This document shows positions 60,354 to 64,000 of a stretch of DNA of 64,000 nucleotides, piece after piece (position 1 is the stretch's first letter; every line of letters begins with the position of its first letter). Origin of the DNA: Deltaproteobacteria bacterium (GTDB lineage: Bacteria > Desulfobacterota > GWC2-55-46); the NCBI GenBank assembly GCA_016219075.1, contig JACRCJ010000286.1, forward strand, positions 1 through 64,000, read 5' to 3'. The notes beneath the pieces are model-generated. The model made no database searches and was not told the origin of the DNA. It was given only the letters and a program-made list of their open reading frames with translations. A program made the translations under genes and the position numbers.

Positions 60354-61220
60354 TCAGTTGTAATACGCCCTTATCTGGTCCTTCAAGCCGTCAACGGTCT
60401 CGCTTATCTCCTTCAGGGCCTCTCCCTTGAGATTGAGGGACTTGAGGAAAAAGGCGTGGTCAGGGGAAATGACGGTGTATTTTGAAGTAAGGGAGTTGCC
60501 GTCGGAGACTATCAGGTCCGCCAGGTAGACCATGGGCACGAGGCATGAAAGATGCCTTTCAGCGGCCTCCATGTGCAGGCGGTATGTCTCCGGGTCGTGA
60601 TGATACCTGATGGCGGCTACGCAGTCCTCCGGCAGCTTGCACTTGTCCGCGAACCACGCGCCCGCCTCCGGGTGCGCCGCGCCGAACGACTCCTCTTCGA
60701 GGACAATGAGCCCGGCCGAATCAGGGGCCGATACCTCGAGGTAATTCTTCCCGTGGACCTGGAATATTATGGGCCTGCCGATATCGTGAAGCAGCCCGGC
60801 GAGGAAGGCCGTGTCCTTGCTGATAAGGCCGGTCTTTTGCGCCAGGAGGGTCGATGTCAGCGCCACTTCGAAGGAATGCTGCCATATAGCCGCGACGTCG
60901 TTACGCCTGTCCCCGGAAATGCCCTTGAAGACCACCATCGATATGGCAAGCCCCTTGACCATCTCGAACCCGAGGACGAGTATCGCCTGCGAAATGGATG
61001 ATATCTTTCTCGGGAACCCGTAGAAGACCGCGTTCGAGATACCCACTATCCTTAAGGCAAGCGCCTGGTCATGCTCTATTACGGCCTCGAGGTCGGTGAC
61101 CGATGAATTGCCGCTCCCGGTTATCTCCATTATCTTTTTCAATACAGAGGGTATGGAGGATATCTTTACCAGCTCGTTTATCTTCGCTCTCAACGCCTCT
61201 TTACGGTCATCGAACATCAT
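60354..61220 (-). CDS. HDOD-domain protein
   Basis: 288 residues, almost entirely one HDOD domain (an HD-related output domain). The segments KISSIPSVLKKIMEI, LRIVGISNAVFYGF, ISQAILVLGFEMVKGLAISM and LLHDIGRPIIF are in family order, and the HD pair is visible in LHDIG. HDOD proteins usually act in signalling, for example motility or second-messenger responses, without proven catalysis. ATG 61220 has AGGGA upstream. It is divergent from the glycosyltransferase gene at 61555. Confidence 0.85.
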   Translation of the reverse strand: MMFDDRKEALRAKINELVKISSIPSVLKKIMEITGSGNSSVTDLEAVIEHDQALALRIVGISNAVFYGFPRKISSISQAILVLGFEMVKGLAISMVVFKGISGDRRNDVAAIWQHSFEVALTSTLLAQKTGLISKDTAFLAGLLHDIGRPIIFQVHGKNYLEVSAPDSAGLIVLEEESFGAAHPEAGAWFADKCKLPEDCVAAIRYHHDPETYRLHMEAAERHLSCLVPMVYLADLIVSDGNSLTSKYTVISPDHAFFLKSLNLKGEALKEISETVDGLKDQIRAYYN

Positions 61221-61554
61221 TTTTTCCCTAAAATCATTTTTATTTATCCGGATTTCGGCCCTGATACCTATTTATCGGTAATGGGCAATTAAACTTTACT
61301 TCTTTTTGAGCCGTAAAAACCTTGTAAAACAAACACTTTAAAATGCGTCCCTCCGGAATGCGCGGCAGGGGATAGGAACAGTTATTTTCTTATATATTTG
61401 AGCCATCCGTCTCTATTATATGGTTACAAAGTTCTCATAGTCATAGCTGAAAAATATCAATGCCGGGCCTGTAAAGGCTTGTGTTAGCAGGGCATACTGT
61501 GTTAAAAAAGGACGGGAAAACAACCCGCTTAGCCGTTTCCCTTTTTTCAAACCG
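61221..61554. other. Intergenic region between divergent genes
   Basis: AT-rich DNA with no supported gene. Several A/T runs (TATATATTTGAGCC, TCTATTATATGG near 61390-61422) may hold promoters but no pair of hexamers has convincing spacing. An imperfect AAAAAAGG...CCCTTTTTT symmetry lies at about 61505-61549. No known riboswitch was recognised. Confidence 0.4.
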
Positions 61555-63024
61555 ATGGGCTATCTTAAATCCCGTTTCACTTTATCCATAATAATCTTTC
61601 TGCTCGTCTTGGCGGCGTCCGGATATTCGTTCATGAAAAACCGCCAGTTGGGGCACCTCGGGGGCATGACCGATGAGTGGTTCGACCTCGGGATCAACAT
61701 ATCCGTATTCGGCGAGTATTCGATCGGCGGCGTCGACCCGGTCGTATTCAGACCTCCGGGATACCCGTTTTTCGTGGCCGGGATAGCAGACGTCTTCGCC
61801 GGACGGCACGACCTGAGGGTGATAGACACCGACGCGAAGTGGGCGGAGTGGAGGGACTTTTCAATAAAGGCCCTGAACTCGCTCTATCTCTCGCAGTGCG
61901 TGCTCCTGGCCCTCTCGTCCGTGGCGCTCTTTCTGTGGGCATCGAGGTACTTCGGCAGGGGAGCGGCATTTTCCGGGGCGCTCCTTTTCGGGGCTAACCC
62001 GTATTCAATCGTGCTGACCGGCCTTCTCCATTACGATATCCTCCATATCTTCCTTATAGTGGTATCCACGTTTCTCCTTACCCTGTTCCTTGAAAACGAT
62101 AAGAGGCCCGGGGGCAAGATGTTCCTCGCAGGCGCGGCCTGGGGCATAGCTACGCTCGTGCGCCCGGTCACGCTTACGCTGCCGGTCTTTATCCTCGCGA
62201 TGCTGTTCATAAAATCAGGCTCGTTAAGGCGCGCCGCTTACATGACATCCGCTCTCGTCCTTGGGATGGCGCTGGTGGTCCTCCCGTACACGGCCAGAAA
62301 CTACTCGCTGACCGGGAGGGTCATACCCGTGAACGCCCAGAGCTGGACCGCGCTGTGGGGCTCGACGGTTACGAAATTTTCGATAAACCCGAACCACTAC
62401 AACTGGTACAGGGTCTACCCCGACCCGTACGAGAAGATATTCCAAAGGGCGACGGGCGAGGGGTATACATACGAGGGGCTCATAAGGAATAACATCAAGG
62501 TGGAGGACGAATTCAAAAAAAGCGCCATCGAGAACCTTAAGAAAAGCCCCGGTACCTATGTCGTCAACTGCCTCACGTCTTTCTTTACACTCAATATCCA
62601 CATAAACTCGGTCTTCATAAAGGTCTTCCAGTTCATCCAAAGCCCCGATAACGGGATAGAAAAGGCCTGGTTTGTGCCCGGCGCCGCCCAGGACTTCTAT
62701 CCGTCTACGGCCTCAAATGCGTTTTCTTTCCTTGTATACGCGCTTACGGGCTTAAGCCTGTTAGGTCTTTATCTCTCCCTGAAAAAAAAGGACGGCTTCT
62801 TCCTTGTGCCGGGGGCGGTCTACCTGGCCCTGACGGTTTCTCACTCGCTTACTTACTTTGACCTCATGTATTACTATATAAAGATGCCTTTCCTGTTCCT
62901 TTTCGCCTTTTACGCGGTCAACGCTCTCGGGGGATACAGGCTTAAAGGTGTCCCTATCCCGGCCCTCCTGATAATTACTCTACTGGTCTATACCTTCGCC
63001 CTCGATATAGCGGTCTTCTATTAA
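61555..63024 (+). CDS. GT39-type membrane glycosyltransferase
   Basis: 489 residues with about 11-12 hydrophobic helices. The first loop after helix 1 carries the acidic motif MTDEWFDLG, followed by FRPPGYPFFVAGI, as in ArnT/PMT-fold enzymes using polyprenyl-phosphate sugars. The C-terminal helices and a periplasmic loop fit the family. It is separated from the polysaccharide locus by regulatory and tRNA genes. The ATG at 61555 has only a weak ribosome site, so the true start is not certain. Confidence 0.78.
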   Translation: MGYLKSRFTLSIIIFLLVLAASGYSFMKNRQLGHLGGMTDEWFDLGINISVFGEYSIGGVDPVVFRPPGYPFFVAGIADVFAGRHDLRVIDTDAKWAEWRDFSIKALNSLYLSQCVLLALSSVALFLWASRYFGRGAAFSGALLFGANPYSIVLTGLLHYDILHIFLIVVSTFLLTLFLENDKRPGGKMFLAGAAWGIATLVRPVTLTLPVFILAMLFIKSGSLRRAAYMTSALVLGMALVVLPYTARNYSLTGRVIPVNAQSWTALWGSTVTKFSINPNHYNWYRVYPDPYEKIFQRATGEGYTYEGLIRNNIKVEDEFKKSAIENLKKSPGTYVVNCLTSFFTLNIHINSVFIKVFQFIQSPDNGIEKAWFVPGAAQDFYPSTASNAFSFLVYALTGLSLLGLYLSLKKKDGFFLVPGAVYLALTVSHSLTYFDLMYYYIKMPFLFLFAFYAVNALGGYRLKGVPIPALLIITLLVYTFALDIAVFY

Positions 63025-63281
63025 CAGGCCGCTGAAAAAGTCCCTGAACAAATTCCGAGCAGGCTTACGGTTACGCGACACAGGGAGCCTCCTTTTCAGC
63101 CTTCCTCCTTTTTCTTCCTGCGTTTCTTGATGTCGCATAATGGATATTATGTCAAATTGCATATATTTAAGACTGCGTATAAAGGAAATACTGAAATGCT
63201 TTGTTTTGTATTGCTTTTCTCCCCTGCCGATACAGGACGCTGTCGGGGTCGCGTGAGGAAATGTTATGCTGGCTGGCTGTT

Positions 63282-64000
63282 CTACCCTCTTGGGTGGTTT
63301 TTCTTGTGGAGGGACTTCAGTCTTTCGTTGGTTATATGGGTGTATATCTGCGTGGTGGAGATATCGGCGTGGCCGAGCATCTCCTGGACAAGGCGCAGGT
63401 CCGCCCCGCCTTCAAGGAGATGCGTGGCGAATGAATGTCGTATTATGTGCGGTTTTATCCTCTTCCTTTCTATCCCGGCCCTGAGAGCGGCGGTCTTTAT
63501 TATGACCCAGAAGTTCTGCCGTGTCATTTTGGTGCCTCGGGCCGTTACAAAAAGGTGCTTGTTAGTCCTCTTTTTAAGGATGGCCGGCCTCGACCCTTCA
63601 AGGTACAGCCTCAGCCAGTGCATCGCCGCCTCGCCGAACGGCACAAGCCGCTCCTTCGACCCCTTGCCGAATGCGGTCAAATATCCGGCCTGGAGGTTCA
63701 GGTCGTTCAGCTTAAGCCCCGTAAGCTCTGATACCCTCAGGCCCGTCGCGTATAGCACCTCTATCATGGCCCTGTCGCGCAGCCCCAGAGGCGTTTCCGT
63801 GTCCGGGGCATTCAGTAGCCTTTCGACCTCGTCTATTTTCAGGAAATCAGGGAGCCTCCTGGCGAGCCTCGGTATGTCGACATTGGAGCAAGGAGAGGAC
63901 TTGACCCTGCCTTTCTTGAGCTGGTACTTGTAGAACCCCCTTATCGCTATCAGGGCCCTTGTATATGACCTTACCGCGTTGCCGCTCCGCTTGAGGTCTT
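63282..64000 (-). CDS. xerD: Tyrosine recombinase (XerD-like), 5' end outside window
   Basis: The minus-strand frame stays open to the window edge, upstream of an internal ATG at 63767, and gives about 239 residues of a normal 295-300. The N-terminal core-binding tail (SYTRALIAIRGFYKYQLKKG) and all catalytic residues are visible: Arg in ATGLRVSEL, Lys in GKGSKERLVP, HIIRH, GHADISTTQIYTH with the Tyr nucleophile. The LG-HAD-ST-Q-Y-TH end is typical of XerD, which resolves chromosome dimers with XerC. No dif site or integrase-style context was seen. Confidence 0.88.
   Translation of the reverse strand, partial: DLKRSGNAVRSYTRALIAIRGFYKYQLKKGRVKSSPCSNVDIPRLARRLPDFLKIDEVERLLNAPDTETPLGLRDRAMIEVLYATGLRVSELTGLKLNDLNLQAGYLTAFGKGSKERLVPFGEAAMHWLRLYLEGSRPAILKKRTNKHLFVTARGTKMTRQNFWVIIKTAALRAGIERKRIKPHIIRHSFATHLLEGGADLRLVQEMLGHADISTTQIYTHITNERLKSLHKKNHPRG

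Noticed and set aside
63127..63933. 268-codon plus-strand open frame
   Set aside because: Antisense to the XerD-like recombinase, which has every catalytic residue.
1..64000. CRISPR arrays or rRNA genes
   Set aside because: No regularly spaced direct repeats and no rRNA-like sequence were seen.

Overview
The window comes from a Gram-negative bacterium: there are TolC, RND, Wza/Wzi-type and DUF3570 outer-membrane proteins, lipoproteins and O-antigen genes. The DNA is GC-rich, yet arginine is mostly AGG and isoleucine is often ATA. Sigma-54 control, c-type cytochromes and several B12-type radical SAM proteins point to an anaerobic or facultative lineage of the former Deltaproteobacteria (Desulfobacterota) or Nitrospirota. 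The lineage is an inference; no rRNA is present.

Region 1 (1-6.9 kb) is respiratory and envelope redox. It starts with an IS30 transposase tail and a 32-residue membrane peptide. A b561-type cytochrome fused to a diheme c domain follows, then an SHP-like DUF1924 cytochrome c and a separate diheme cytochrome c. Next come a metallo-beta-lactamase-fold hydrolase on the minus strand, a TlpA thioredoxin, a DUF4266 lipoprotein, a DUF3570 barrel and ApbE flavinyltransferase. Two inverted copies of a short MITE-like element bracket part of this block. Region 2 (6.9-14.8 kb) is a TetR-controlled TolC/MFP/RND efflux operon, then a CapA-like protein and a DUF1858 protein.

Region 3 (14.8-17.5 kb) is the most system-like novelty. 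Five very short single-helix membrane peptides (29-39 residues) lie behind a sigma-54 promoter. Several copies of an 18-bp TGTTTC-N6-GNAACA site lie upstream, and the same site precedes the adjacent PAS-AAA-Fis sigma-54 activator, whose PAS domain carries three clustered cysteines. Three of the peptides share an E-[IV]-F core.

Region 4 (17.7-59.4 kb) is a D-lactate-dehydrogenase-like gene followed by a polysaccharide locus of about 40 kb, all on the plus strand with many start/stop overlaps. Its sugar genes encode a PMP-type dehydratase with His in place of the catalytic Lys, heptose kinase and guanylyltransferase homologues, two GDP-fucose-synthase homologues (one fused to a cupin and lacking catalytic residues), TPP-dependent E1 alpha and beta subunits, a DJ-1/PfpI protein, a UxaA-type dehydratase and a HAD phosphatase. 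Five radical SAM proteins with B12-like N-termini, glycosyltransferases, Wzx, Wzy, a methyltransferase, a WecA-like transferase, a PglF/WbpM-like dehydratase, Wzz, a giant SLBB export protein and Wzi follow. Together they suggest Wzx/Wzy-dependent export of a glycan built on an unusual GDP-activated, possibly branched or higher-carbon, sugar.

Region 5 (59.4-64 kb) holds tRNA-Arg(CCT), a stand-alone Lrp-type RAM domain protein, a tRNA-like remnant, an HDOD protein (minus strand), a GT39-type membrane glycosyltransferase and a XerD-like recombinase (minus strand) cut by the window end.
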